DNA of 64,000 nucleotides, taken from NCBI GenBank assembly GCA_022749755.1, contig CM040440.1:3185769-3249768 (forward strand), given 5' to 3'. The DNA is from Azadirachta indica (taxonomy: Eukaryota; Streptophyta; Magnoliopsida; Sapindales; Meliaceae). Below the pieces are notes generated by a model that was not told the DNA's origin, made no database searches, and saw only the letters and a list, made by a program, of their open reading frames with translations. The first letter of the stretch is position 1; the number at the start of each line of letters is the position of its first letter. Below are positions 11,527 through 23,423 of this stretch, piece by piece. The translations under genes were made by a program, and so were the position numbers.

Positions 11527-12600
11527 TATATCATATCTATTACACAACTTCCTCACAAAAACTTTTTTTTTTTCTGTGATTATATATATATATATTAACG
11601 TTTCAACTTGATAAATAAAAAAATAAATAATAAGTGGTTTATTTTACAATTTGCGTTTGTAATTGGAAGGAAGGTGTGCCACTTTCAAAAAGTTGTTTAT
11701 TAGATAATTTGCGATTATTTAAGAGCTCATGTTACAACCTAACACTTTTATAAAAAGAGAATTATATCCTACATTTTCCCAAGCTCTAATTGTATTATAT
11801 ATCTCCTTATTATTAAATTGTGATTTATTTTATTAAGTTTGAAACTTTTTATAACTAGTAAAAACTGCAAACAAACGTAATTTGTTCAAAATAAAAAAAC
11901 AACAAGAATAAATATATAAATAATTATAATTAGATTCCTTAAATAATAAAGTAAAAATAGAAAAATGTTGAAACTAATTAATATGACTTTACAAGAGTAT
12001 TAAGATTAAAACAATATTACTAGAGTTTTTTAATTAAGTCTAATCAAGATCCATCAATTCTACGGAAAAATGACTGGATTGGGTGAATTAGTCAAAGTGG
12101 ATTAAATCGTGAGAACCTCTAGTTTTGATTATTGTAACATGTTAGTTTTTCCCAAAATGATTGAACATATGCACACTTTTATATAGTTATTTAAAAAGAA
12201 AATCTTAAAGGCAAAAAATGTCCCATTTTAACAAGATACCAATATATTTACTCAACAAAATATTGTCACATAAATTATAATTATCATTGTTACTAATTTT
12301 TTTTTTTAATATATATCATATTTTGTTGAATTGTCTTACTTAAACATATGTCTTTTTTCCATTTACCTCATCATATAACAAGATACTTCTTAGTATGTAA
12401 TACCTTTTGATAGTATATATGGTGTCATCTGATCCTGCAACGGTAGTATAATTTTGCGTTCAACTTGGTAAATGTGAAGTTATTTCAAAATAATATGCAT
12501 GCATCATTTGCTTGATATATATATTTTTCAATATATATATATTTGTTTGTGCATGTTAATAAACAATTATATATATATATATAAATATAAAGAAACAAGA
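11527..12600. other. Intergenic, very AT-rich
   Basis: Contains short TA-rich runs (about 11580-11594, 12516-12583) and nothing recognisable as a gene. Confidence 0.4.
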
Positions 12601-12607
12601 AAAAAAA

Positions 12608-13173
12608 CACGTGATAAATAGGAGAAAATCGTGGAGATATTTCAGTTTCATATTTTTAATATTCATAATAAAAAACAAGATTTTTGGGCTTTGGATCGCA
12701 ATGAAGATAAGATTAGAATACCATAAAAACAGGCGTAGTCAACACATACAAGAGTAAGTAGTTTGACTTGAAAATTGGACCAATGGAAAAGCAATATCAT
12801 CAAATAGAGATGCCACGTCATCCATCTATCTCACCACAAAAAAATGATTTATATTTAATTCTAAAATCCATATCATCAGACAGAGATGCTGCATCATCGG
12901 GCTCTCTTTCCACAAAATCAAAAAGCAATTAACGAGCAGATCCACGTGGACGCTTGTGATCTCCTGCTTCGGAGGTTCACGCTCGTCTCCAGTAAAATCC
13001 CAAAATCTCGGAAGCCGATTTCTCTTCCAAATCAGTTCGCGACCTATTTCCGTAATACACCAAACCTCGTTCTTCAGACTTATTTACCGCTCTTGCCATC
13101 GCTCCTATCAAGAGTCCGAGTAATAAGGCCGACCATAATAACTGGTGAGACCGTCCACGTCATCATTCACGTG
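12608..13173 (+). promoter_or_regulatory. Three G-boxes upstream of the B-box/CCT gene
   Basis: CACGTG occurs at 12608-12613, 12943-12948 and 13168-13173, with ACGTCA also present near 13156. G-boxes bind bZIP (HY5) and bHLH (PIF) factors, and B-box genes are commonly controlled by light through them. The last box lies about 440 bases before the start codon. Function is inferred. Confidence 0.5.
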
Positions 13174-13608
13174 GCAAAGACCCAGAGAACTTAGGCAAAA
13201 CGTGCATAAAAAAATTTATAAACATCACTACCGAACTAGACTGACTCAACAGTGTCAGAACTTAAAAATTCCTACAAAACACAACTTAATTAGTAGTTGT
13301 ATTAATCTTACAACATTCTCTTGCTATTAGATCCATTGTCTTATCTTACCTTGTTCAACCTCACTTTTATTTTTATTACGGATTTTTCAGTCGGGTAAGC
13401 CATAAATAATTTAATTTTGATAAAATCAACAGGATTTTTTTTTTTTTTGTAATTTTGTGATTCTGGGTTGTTTGTATTAAAGGGTGAAGGGGGACTTGTG
13501 GTGTGAGAATTTAATCAATAAAATCGAGTTCCCGCCATGAGATTGAACTTGGGGGGTTTTATTTGTGGGCAAAATCATTGAGTATAATTTGTGTTAGAAG
13601 AGAAGAAA

Positions 13609-16017
13609 ATGGAACCTTTATGTGAGTTTTGTGGTGTGGTGAGAGCAGTGGTTTATTGCAAATCAGATATGGCAAGGCTTTGCTTGCATTGTGATGGGTG
13701 TGTACATTCTGCCAATTCTTTGTCAAGAAGGCATTCGCGTTCACTTTTATGTGATAAATGCTGTTCTCAGTCTGCAATTTTCCGGTGTTTGGATGAGAAA
13801 TTGTCTGTTTGTCAAGCCTGTGATTGGAATGGTAACAATGGTTGTTCCAGTTTAGGGCATAGATGTCAGGTTTTGGATTGTTACACAGGATGTCCTTCTT
13901 TGGCTGAGTTTACTAGGCTTTGGTCTTCAGTTCTTGATCCCACTTGTTTAAACGAATCTGCTACTAGTTGGGGGCCATCCAATTCTGTGCCATTAAATGA
14001 GAATTGTGGGAATACTTCTTTGCAGCAAACAAATAATGAAGGATCATTTGGTTTACCAAATGACAAGTTTAATGACAAGTTTGAGCCTTGGATGGGGAAT
14101 TCTTATACAATCCCACCAAATCCAAATTACATGCCTTATTGTAATGATCAAGCACCATTTTTCTCTGAGGAATCCACCGAGCCAAAGGTTATTTTGCAAG
14201 CCTGTTCTTAAATTGGTTTATAGTGTTTTTGATCTTGACTTACTATTATTATGCTAATATTGAGGACATTGTATTTAATTCATTTGTTGCAGGATGGTTC
14301 CAGTTTCAAAGATTTTAAACTTTCAGAAGGCGATGATCTCTGTGAAGGTCTCAACATTGATGATGTTCAGTTAAACCTTGAAGCCGGTGATGATGAGATG
14401 TTTGGCTGTTCACAAGGTCATTCCAGATACCAGTTCGAAGATTTAGAGACTGATCATGGATTATTGGAGAAAAATTTATCTGTTACTGAGTCTGACGGTC
14501 CTATCGAGAATGCTATAGAGGTATACTCTAAATTTCAGTCTTGTGTGGATTTTCCAAAAAATAATTTTTCCTCCTGTTTTGAATATCGAATTTAATGTTT
14601 TTGTTAGAGAAATAATATTTTGCCCTTGGGACGGTCAGCATCCAAGCATGCTGTTCATTTCACCATTATATCTTTCGTGCTATTAACTTTTTGAATAGTA
14701 ACTCCCTGTTATTGGTTAAAGAATTTTCTGTTGCGTCTCAGATATGGAATAATGTTAAAACTTTGAGTGCTCTTATATGATTCCAGACATCTCACTTAGC
14801 TCAAAGGAATATGTCATAGACAGTAAAGGAAAAAAAGAAACAGGAACAGCAATTTATGTTTTTTATGATAATCTAGTTCAATATTGAGTGTGTTCATCAC
14901 TTATCCGGTATACTCTCTAATATTGTTAATGATAATTAACGGCATTCTGAATATTGCTATATTTTTCTCCTTCGACGTTCTGTTGAATCATGGCTTCTTC
15001 TCACCCTTGTGTATTTTGTCAGGCATCATCATCGGGACAGCAGGACTGTGTGGCTTTTCAGTCCTCATGTGTTGGTGGGACATCTAGTGTGATGCAGGCC
15101 ATTAATGGTAGTGCTAATTGCATGCTTTTAAATCCTAGCTGCAACAGAAATATCAATCTTGGATTTCCGACTGCTCCCGCTCAAGTCCATTCAAGCATGT
15201 CACTTTCACTATCCAACCTCACTGGCGAAAGTACTGCCACTGATTATCAAGATTGTGGATTGTCACCGATGTTTCTAACAGGTGAATCACCATGGGAATC
15301 AAACCTGGAAGTTAGTTGCCCTCAAGCAAGGGATAAAGCAAAGATGAGATACAATGAGAAAAAGAAAACGCGAACGTACGTGCTTTATCTCTACTTATTT
15401 TACAGAGAAAATGGCTTACATTTTTGGTAAATTTGAAATGCTGTTTGTGCATTATAATAAGTATCTGACCTTTTCTTTTGATTTCAAGCAATTTTATAAA
15501 GCCTTATTTGTATTCTACGTTATATACTATGTTTGATCTCTTATCCTATCCCACATCATAACTTCTTGTAATTTGAGTTGCTTGCCCAATAAAACTGCTA
15601 ACCAGATGGAAAAAGCTAAACCTTAGAGACGGGCAATGTATTACTTTTATAAACTTCACTTGAGAAAGTCTGGCATGCATTCTTTTTCTCCTGATTGTAC
15701 AACATAGTATGTTGCCAGATGAAGATATTGGTTATCATTTAGATTCATATAATTCAGTCACTGTGGCTTACTTGGCATATGATTCTTGTACATTACATAG
15801 AACATCAACGATTTCATGGTGATTTTGATCTATATAATACGTCTTTTTAAGTTTACCTCCTAACAGATATTGCATATTTATCATCTGCAGGTTTGGGAAA
15901 CAGATAAGATATGCCTCTCGAAAAGCCAGAGCTGATACTAGAAAACGTGTGAAAGGGAGATTTGTGAAAGCAGGTGAAGCATATGATTATGATCCTCTTG
16001 TGACGAGGAACTATTGA
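13609..16017 (+). CDS. CONSTANS-like B-box zinc-finger factor with two B-boxes and CCT (BBX12/BBX13, COL14/COL15 type)
   Basis: Nuclear transcriptional regulator of the BBX family, 428 residues, four coding exons: 13609-14187, 14293-14520, 15023-15375, 15891-16017. B-box 1 has C5, C8, C17, D20, C25, C28, H33 and H42. B-box 2 has C48, C51, C60, C68 and C71, followed by the conserved CDWNGN-type stretch. A Ser/Asn-rich acidic middle follows. The C-terminal CCT domain (about 372-415) reads [31 protein letters not shown] across the last intron. B-box 1 opens with the MEPLCEFCG sequence typical of the COL14/COL15 branch, and the length fits these two Arabidopsis proteins. The first in-frame ATG is used; it precedes B-box 1 by four residues, as in the family. 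A convergent single-B-box gene lies 2.3 kb downstream. Confidence 0.92.
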
Positions 16018-18340
16018 GCCACTGAATTTTGTCTCGTAGTTTGTAAAAAGAGGACCAATTGATAAGGTATTAATCTTTTGTCCTGCAGAATGTAAGTGGA
16101 TTACTTTCCTCAGTGATGCTTACATTTTCAGGGCATGCATAGACCAAAGTAATTGATGGTATTCGGGTTTAGATGTATGGATTTAACTCTTTCAATAGTT
16201 TCTCAGATGTTCTGTGGCCTAATAACTATGTCATGCTTACAAAGTTGTAATTTTCTTGCTCTATTGTTTGGTTTTTGATAACTATGATCGCATAAGAAAT
16301 GATATATTGAGGCTTAATGTTTATTTCATAAAATTGCAAGAGGAAAATAGTTCTTTCTATATTCTCAAGAATACTATTGCACTTAATTTTTTTAGTTACT
16401 TAAGCATGTTTTAAATTGACATAATCTTTGCAGGTAATTTTTCTTCTCTAAATTCATAGAGAGATTGTAAATGGTGGATTAAATCTTCATCTGCTAGAGG
16501 TCCGACCTCTCTCTTTGAAGACCCTGAAAATATTTATTTAGTACACATCTGAGTTAAAATAAATAATAGCAACTCTGACATATAATCATATTCATTTGCG
16601 TAATGACAGATCTGTGGTGGTGAAAATTGTGAAGAATTATTTGGGTTAGGGTCAGAGGAGTAACATATCGTGGCTATGCAGAACTGCCTCAATAATAATT
16701 CTAAGTATAATTTTTTCTGATGGGTAGCAATAACTTTGACCTAAGCTAGTGATAGAAGCACTGCTTATATGCCACCACAATGCTGTCACATGATGTTTCC
16801 AACTTTTGCCTTACCCAACGTAGATCCTGCTCTTGCTGTTGCTGCCACCTTCATCACTCTTGCCATGGGGAAATTTTAGTATTGCAAGTTAAAATTTGAG
16901 TACATCGTGTGCATTTATATGGTCCATCAATTTTTGTTGCATGTAATAAACTTTGATCTATACTCATCCATTTAAAACAGAATTATACTTACTACTTTTG
17001 AGAATAAAAAATGTTTGCCTCTTTATTGCCTGTGTACTTGATTGATTTTGCAGAAAGTTTATTTGTTAAGACATAAATGAAGCTACCAAATTCCTATCAA
17101 GATGACTAAAATTTCCAACCAATAAGAATCCTAACGGAAAGGCTCATTAGTTTTTCAAGATCTATCTTATTTTAAATTTTATAAATATGCATTCTCATTG
17201 TGGTTGTGGATTCGTAGATGTTCCAGTGGAATTATGTATTCTTTACCGGCTAGTATAATAAGTTCTCGGAAATTCCAGTTTCTGAAAGCACAAAGGGTTT
17301 TGAAGTTTAGGGAAGTGCATGTTACCATATTTTTATTCACAAGCCAGAGCATATTAGCTATGAATTCTGAGGCTATGTGCTCATATTAACATCATCAGAT
17401 TATCTTCTGATGATAACGTATCTTGGCCTTTAGCACTACAAAAGAAAACCCAACAACAAGATAACCTACAATCGTAAAAAAAAACTCCTAAATATGCTAT
17501 AGCGTGGACCACCAGCTGAACAACATCCAGATAATGCTACGCGCATTTGTACATACTCTTTTTAAGCTGATGGCAGTTCTCACGAGGCATCTCTCTTTCC
17601 GATGCAAACCCATTTTTGTCTTCTATCTTTTCTAGTAACATCAACCACCAGAAACGCCGAGCTTTCATGATGAACTTGGATGACTCGGCGTCTCAATGAT
17701 GAATCATATATTATTAGAAAATGTACACACACTACCGACTACCGTATTTTCTCGTATGTGCTGCTGCCAGAAGGAGATAGCACGTTGCAGGTCTGAGGAA
17801 ATTCTTCATCTTTAAGGTGGGTGTTTCTTGCAGCTGGCAACAATAAATTGGAAAGAAAATGGCCAAATTCATTTCAAACTCGTATGGCTACAGGCTACTA
17901 GATTCACCAGGCTCAGATCAGATGTCATATGCATCTTCAATTCTCTGCAAATTCTTTGTTTCATCTTTTTAATTTTTAAGAGAATGTCCTCAGAGTATAA
18001 GACACGTCAAATTGGCCATCATAACATAATGCTTGGAAAACAAAACTAAGGATAGAAAAGAGATTTGTGATTGTGATCAAAGAGGAGAACAATTAAACAT
18101 TCATAATCGCGTCATTCTGCTTTACAATATTCTCAGAATTACAGACAGACAATAAATTCAAGGTAACCTTATCAAGTGTTGGTATCGATAGACCTGCCCG
18201 CCTTTGTCTCTACAATCGGATATGCAGCATATTACAGTAAAATTTGAACTCTTCATATCACTTCTAACCTCCCCGACCAGAAACACCATCAGAAAGCGCA
18301 TAACTAAAGGGAAAGAGAAGGAAAAAGAAATCGAAGAAGA
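16018..18340. other. 3' region of the BBX gene and convergent intergenic DNA
   Basis: Contains the 3' untranslated sequence of the BBX gene on the left and that of the B-box microprotein gene on the right. Short open frames (for example 17198-17389 and 17828-18049) resemble nothing I know. Confidence 0.45.
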
Positions 18341-18697
18341 TCAGAGAAACAGAAAGGGCGTCTTGAGCATTCTCGAGCTATTTCTTTCAACCTTGGAATT
18401 ACACTGCCTTCTCTCCATGAAACTCACCATTGTCGGAAGCAAAACCTCGGTCGAAGCTCCGATGAGATATCTATGTGTAAGGTTTTGACAGTTGTTGCAG
18501 AGAAAGCACCTAACATGTCTGAGTGCTAAGAAATTAGCTTCATGCACCCATTTGTCACATTTTTGGCACAGAAATGCTTCATCAGCTTGGCAATACAATG
18601 AAGCCCGCGAACCACAGAGCTCACAAGACACAAAACCAGAAGTGTTTTTGTTTAAACAGAAAGCAGATTGGTTTGCTCCTTCTGTTCCTCTGCACAT
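18341..18697 (-). CDS. Single-B-box microprotein (BBX30/BBX31, miP1a/b type) with C-terminal PFLFL
   Basis: Intronless gene for a 118-residue protein with one B-box and no CCT domain: C25, C28, C36, D39, C44, C47, H52, H61. It ends KTPFLFL. Arabidopsis miP1a/miP1b (BBX31/BBX30) have this layout and a C-terminal PFVFL motif. They bind CONSTANS-like proteins through the B-box and bring in the TOPLESS co-repressor through that motif, so this protein probably acts as a dominant-negative partner of B-box factors. The start at 18697 is the first ATG of the frame. A TATA-like TTTATAAAG sits about 55 bases upstream. The N-terminus before the B-box (about 24 residues) is short and low in complexity. 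Confidence 0.87.
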   Translation of the reverse strand: MCRGTEGANQSAFCLNKNTSGFVSCELCGSRASLYCQADEAFLCQKCDKWVHEANFLALRHVRCFLCNNCQNLTHRYLIGASTEVLLPTMVSFMERRQCNSKVERNSSRMLKTPFLFL

Positions 18698-21153
18698 TTT
18701 AGCAGAAACTCGATGTGGCAGGATGGGAAGCCGGATTGCAAATGGCTAGCTCTTTATAAAGTTGCTGGCTTTGAATGTATATAATATTAAATATATCCCA
18801 TGCAGTTAGAATTTTCAAATTTGAACATGAGTGCCATAAGATGACAAAGTTGTCATTACCTTTCCTAGTAGCTTTTCTGTCGTATTGAAAGCACAAAACT
18901 TAAAACTTGTGGTCAGAAAATACTTTTACAGTAGTTGAGTAAAGCTAACCATGGAATCTGAGGTATTATTAACAACAGCACTTGAGGACTATCAGGTGAT
19001 TGATCAGCAGAGAGAATTAATTGTGAGTCCACTAATTTTTACACAACAGAAAAAGGCTAAACATGATTAAACTACAAGCTTTATTAGATGCTTGAAGGGA
19101 GGTTATGAACCATTATTTCTCTTGTTGAGTGGTTACCAAGTCAATTTGGTTTACTAAAGAAGAAAGCGCTTGTATGGCCTAAAATTAAAGCACTTCTGAG
19201 TGGTGCCCACCAACTGATATAGAGTTTTTCGGAAGCAGAACAAGTTGAGGTTGGAAGTGACTTTGATGTTTGACACACATAATTTTGCATAATTTTCTTT
19301 GATACCAATCACTTGAGACCCTCAATTCAAGGAGTATACGTGTAGAGCTGACACTGGAAGAAGTGTCCTTGTCCACGTAGTTTGTTCACAGTTGTTGCAC
19401 AGATATTTGAATCCACCTGTGTGGCTGAGACTCGAAAGCTTCAAGCTCTTATACGCCGTCCATTGTCCACTTTGTGATGACAATTTGGTCAATTTTGAAG
19501 ACTCAAATGAATCCAAACAAATGACAAAATGTAGAAAGTGGACATAAACCATAAAGCGAGTAAAGATGGTGTAAGAATGAGGCAGATACAGAGACAACAA
19601 ACGATCTTCCTTTTGCCACAGCTATTATATGATCTGTGAATGATAATTATAAGAATTGCAAAAAGCTTTTCCGTTTTCACACGCTATTGCTAGCCGACCA
19701 CAAAAGAGAACCAAAAAAGTTTTAATGTGTCATGTACTGTATGTATTCTAGTGAGAATTACTCCGTTATGACGCTCCCACCTGTATTCTAATTATTTCAA
19801 TTCTTCGAAGGGGTGATTCACCGCATATGTATTTAATGAAAGAGGCACGCATGCATGCATGCATGCATGTACGATGCATTTTAGGCCGTAATTTTCCAAG
19901 ACTTATTCTTGCTCACAGTCACAGAATGAATGCTGCAAATTACATGCCATGTGGTTGATGTATCCATTTCTTCTTGTCTGTCTTTGAGAAAATTCAACAC
20001 AATACTAGTTTATGGCTTTATGCAAACACATTGGTTTTATTTGCATGATTCATGCACCTTACGATTTGGTGTTTTCTCTTTATGTTCTTCTGGTATATGT
20101 AGGTTTCTTGCTTTTGGGAAATTTCTTGCTGCAGTTGAAATTAGGTTTTGATCATGACATGCAGTCAATAATAATAATAACTTTAAATTTGAATTATTTT
20201 AATGATTACAAATTATTTTTAAATTATTACCTCTTTTATATTAATTAAATATTTTCCTTACATTTCAAAAAAGTATTAGTTAAATTATTTTTGTTCTTAA
20301 TAATTATTATATATGTGTTTGAAAGTGGTTATATTAGTAAGGATTATGTAAATTATTAATAAAATTAATTTATTTTTGTGGTTAAGAGCTCTCAGGTTAT
20401 ATTTTTACATTTTTAAAAAAATCGGTTCTTATTCAAATCATTGATTCGATTTAGTTTATAAACCAAAAAATATAAATGTCAAGAGAGTAAATGGTAGTTT
20501 TAAAATAATAAAAGTGTAACTGATACAAGTTAATAAATAAAGAGAAATTTGATATTTTTCCTAGATTAAATATTAACATATAGTAAAGTTTAATAATATT
20601 AATTAAATAAGAAATTGCTTCAATCCAATTTTCATTTTCTTTTTGGCTTTAATAAAAAATCGATTCCTACTCGAGAAAAAAAAAATCATTATTGGGCTGG
20701 GCTGGTAAATCACAATCCGTGAAGCCCAGCTTGTGATGGGCCTAATCTGAGTACCTCAAATTTCTACACTAGCATAATAGGTTCAAATATTTGCAATAAA
20801 ATTTCATTATTGATCCCATAAAATTTAAAAAAATAAAAAAAATAGAAAAAGAATGCTGCGGTCTAGACAATAACTGGATTCAATTTCAACCCTATAGACG
20901 GCTCATTTTGGGCCTATTCTTTCATGGATCGTGTCGTCAGAAGCCCATTAGAGAGCTTCCCATCCGGCCTACAACAAACCCAAAAAGACTACTTCTCCCC
21001 CAACATGTATAATTCAGACAGAAGTCACAAGCAGTTCTCTCGTTTAGTAAAACAAGCAGAAGAGTGAAATAACAAGTGACAGGAGTTGGATTTGTCCTAA
21101 ATAATCACTAAGATACTCTCAGTTACTTTTGCCGCTAAGTATTAAATCTGTTG
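18698..21153. other. Intergenic between the B-box microprotein and the first DUF604 gene
   Basis: About 2.4 kb. The left part is the microprotein promoter. A (GCAT)5 run at 19849-19869 contains overlapping RY-type CATGCATG motifs, which B3 factors can bind. A cluster of TGGGCT/TGGGCC elements lies at about 20693-20745. The middle is AT-rich, with no recognisable gene. Confidence 0.5.
20693..20745 (+). promoter_or_regulatory. Site II-like (TGGGCC/T) cluster before DUF604 gene 1
   Basis: Several TGGGCT/AGCCCA and GGGCC motifs lie close together about 0.4-0.5 kb upstream of the start codon, with a further GGGCC near 20910. Site II elements bind TCP factors in growth-related plant genes. This is motif evidence only. 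Confidence 0.35.
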
Positions 21154-23423
21154 ATGCATCCCCAAAACCAAAGTAGAAGAAGAAAACCCATAATTTCCTT
21201 CCTTAGAACTCAACAAAATCATTTCTCTTTCTCGTCAAGAATGCCAACCAAAACCCTATCCCCATCAAACTTCAAGAACTTTCTCTTATTTCTCTCTCTC
21301 CTCCTCATCCTCTACCTCATTGTCTGCCACCCTGCTCTCTACGACCCGCCTGCCTTCACCACGCGCGTTTTCACCACTCCCCTCACGCGCCGCCATATCC
21401 TCTTCTCCATAGCCTCCTCCTCCAATTCCTGGCACCGCCGCCACTCCTACGTCCGTCTCTGGTACTCCCCCAACTCCACTCGTGCTCTCGCGTTCTTAGA
21501 CCGCGCCGTACCCGCCGATTTATCTGCAGTGGATCCCACCTTGCCACCTGTGTTGATCTCTGCCGATACCTCGAAGTTCCCATATACTTTCCCCAAGGGT
21601 CTCCGGTCGGCGATCCGCGTGGCCCGCGTGGTCAAGGAGGCTGTTGACCTCACCGACGAGAAGGCGGGAATTCGGTGGTTCGTTTTCGGAGATGATGACA
21701 CGGTTTTCTTTGTGGACAATTTGGTGAGAACACTGTCCAAGTATAATCATCATAGTTGGTTGTACGTGGGGAGCAACAGCGAGGCTTATGAGCAGAACGT
21801 GAAGTACTCGTTTGATATGGCGTTTGGTGGAGGTGGGTTCGCCATTAGCTATTCGCTTGCTAGGGTTTTGGCTAAGTTTTTGGATTCGTGTTTGATGAGA
21901 TACGCACATTTATACGGTAGTGATGCGAGGATCTTCTCCTGCGTGGTCGAGTTGGGAGTTGGGTTGACTCATGAACCCGGCTTTCATCAGGTGAAAGAAA
22001 TTGTAGTAGATAATTTTGGTCTAATGTATGTTTATGCAATATTTATTGCAATATTTATTGATGTTGGAATAAAATGAGGATAGAAAACAAGAATTGTCCA
22101 AGAATTGAAGTTGATTGCTAAGCGTACCCGAAATGTTTTATTGCTTGCAATACCATTGTTTTACAGGCTGGCGTTCGTCCCTTAGATTAGATAAAATGAT
22201 AGCCTTTTTGGACCTTGCTTAAGAAAATCACTAACTTTTAGGGGAAATTTGTGTTGAATCTATAGTTCAGCATTTGCTTGATTGTTTTTGGGTACTTAGG
22301 TATGTGATAACAACCAAAATGTATGGATGACCAGGCTGTATTTCTAGTAATTTGGTGTGCCCGAGGAGATTTGGGATGTTTCCTCCTTCCCATTATTTTT
22401 CTGCTTTCTTATCTGAATGGTGCAAGTTGTTTATTTGGTGTTAGTTGACCTACTAAGTTTAGCTTGTATGGACATGCAATAGAAGAATACCTGAGGGTGG
22501 TTGGTTGCCCTATGGAAGAGTTGATTATTTTAAGTTGGATTGTGACTGATTTGACCGGCATTAAATTTTGATGTCATGCTGTCATGTTTGTATTGGTCCG
22601 GTTGTCATTCCTTTGTTAAAGTGTATGCTATGGCACCTTGGGTGGTAGTCAAACTTTTGATTTTAGTTTATTTTAGCAGATTGACATGCGGGGGGATCTG
22701 CTTGGAATGCTTTCTGCACATCCATTGTCGCCATTAGTGTCTCTTCATCATTTGGATGCTGTGGACCCAATTTTCCCTAATATGAATAGGACACAAGCTC
22801 TAGAACATCTTTTCAAAGCTGTGAAAGTTGATCCTGCCAGAATCTTGCAGCAAACGGTTTGTTATGACCAGTCAAGTCAACTGACTGTTTCAGTTGCATG
22901 GGGTTATGTCATTCAGGTGTATGAAGACAATCAACTCCTTCCAGATCTCCTTTCGTTGCAGAGAACTTTCAGGCCGTGGAGGAGAGGTGGAAATGTTGAC
23001 AGTCACTTTATGTTTAATATGGGAGATTATCCCAGAGATCCCTGCAAAAGACCTATTATCTTCTTTTTGGAAAGTGTTTTATCTAATGACAGCAGTGTGC
23101 AAAGCAACTATGTGAAGCATGTTGTTGGAAATTGTGACAGAGCTAATGCTGTAAAGAATCTGGATCGGATCAGAGTGTTTTCTGAGAAGCTGGAACTTAA
23201 TATTGATGAGGTAGTAGTAAACTAGTTTGATATAGTTTGGAAGATATCATTTTCATAATCCAACTTTATGAGTTCTTGGTGTCTTACAAATTTTCTTTCA
23301 TCTCTAATCCAGATGATTTCTCCCCGTCGTCAGTGCTGTGATGTTTTTCCCTCTTACAATGAATCAATGGTTATAAAAATTAGACAATGTGGAGTCAATG
23401 AGCTGATTTCGATGCATCTTTAG
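21154..23423 (+). CDS. DUF604 glycosyltransferase-like protein, gene 1
   Basis: Predicted 492-residue type II Golgi membrane protein of the plant DUF604/Fringe-like family (GT31-related). Three exons: 21154-21990, 22680-23210, 23313-23423, all joined in phase 0. It has a cytosolic N-terminus, one membrane anchor (about residues 42-58), then the family core HILFSIASSS.SW, LRSAIRVARVV and WFVFGDDDTVFF, with the metal-binding DDD at 180-182, followed by GGGGFAISY and HEPGFHQ/IDMRGD. The C-terminus is Cys-containing and ends ...HL. The acceptor and donor substrates of this family are unknown. The next gene is a paralogue with the same intron positions. Exon 1 is clearly C-rich compared with its neighbours. 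A second in-frame ATG 29 codons downstream could also serve as the start. Confidence 0.9.
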
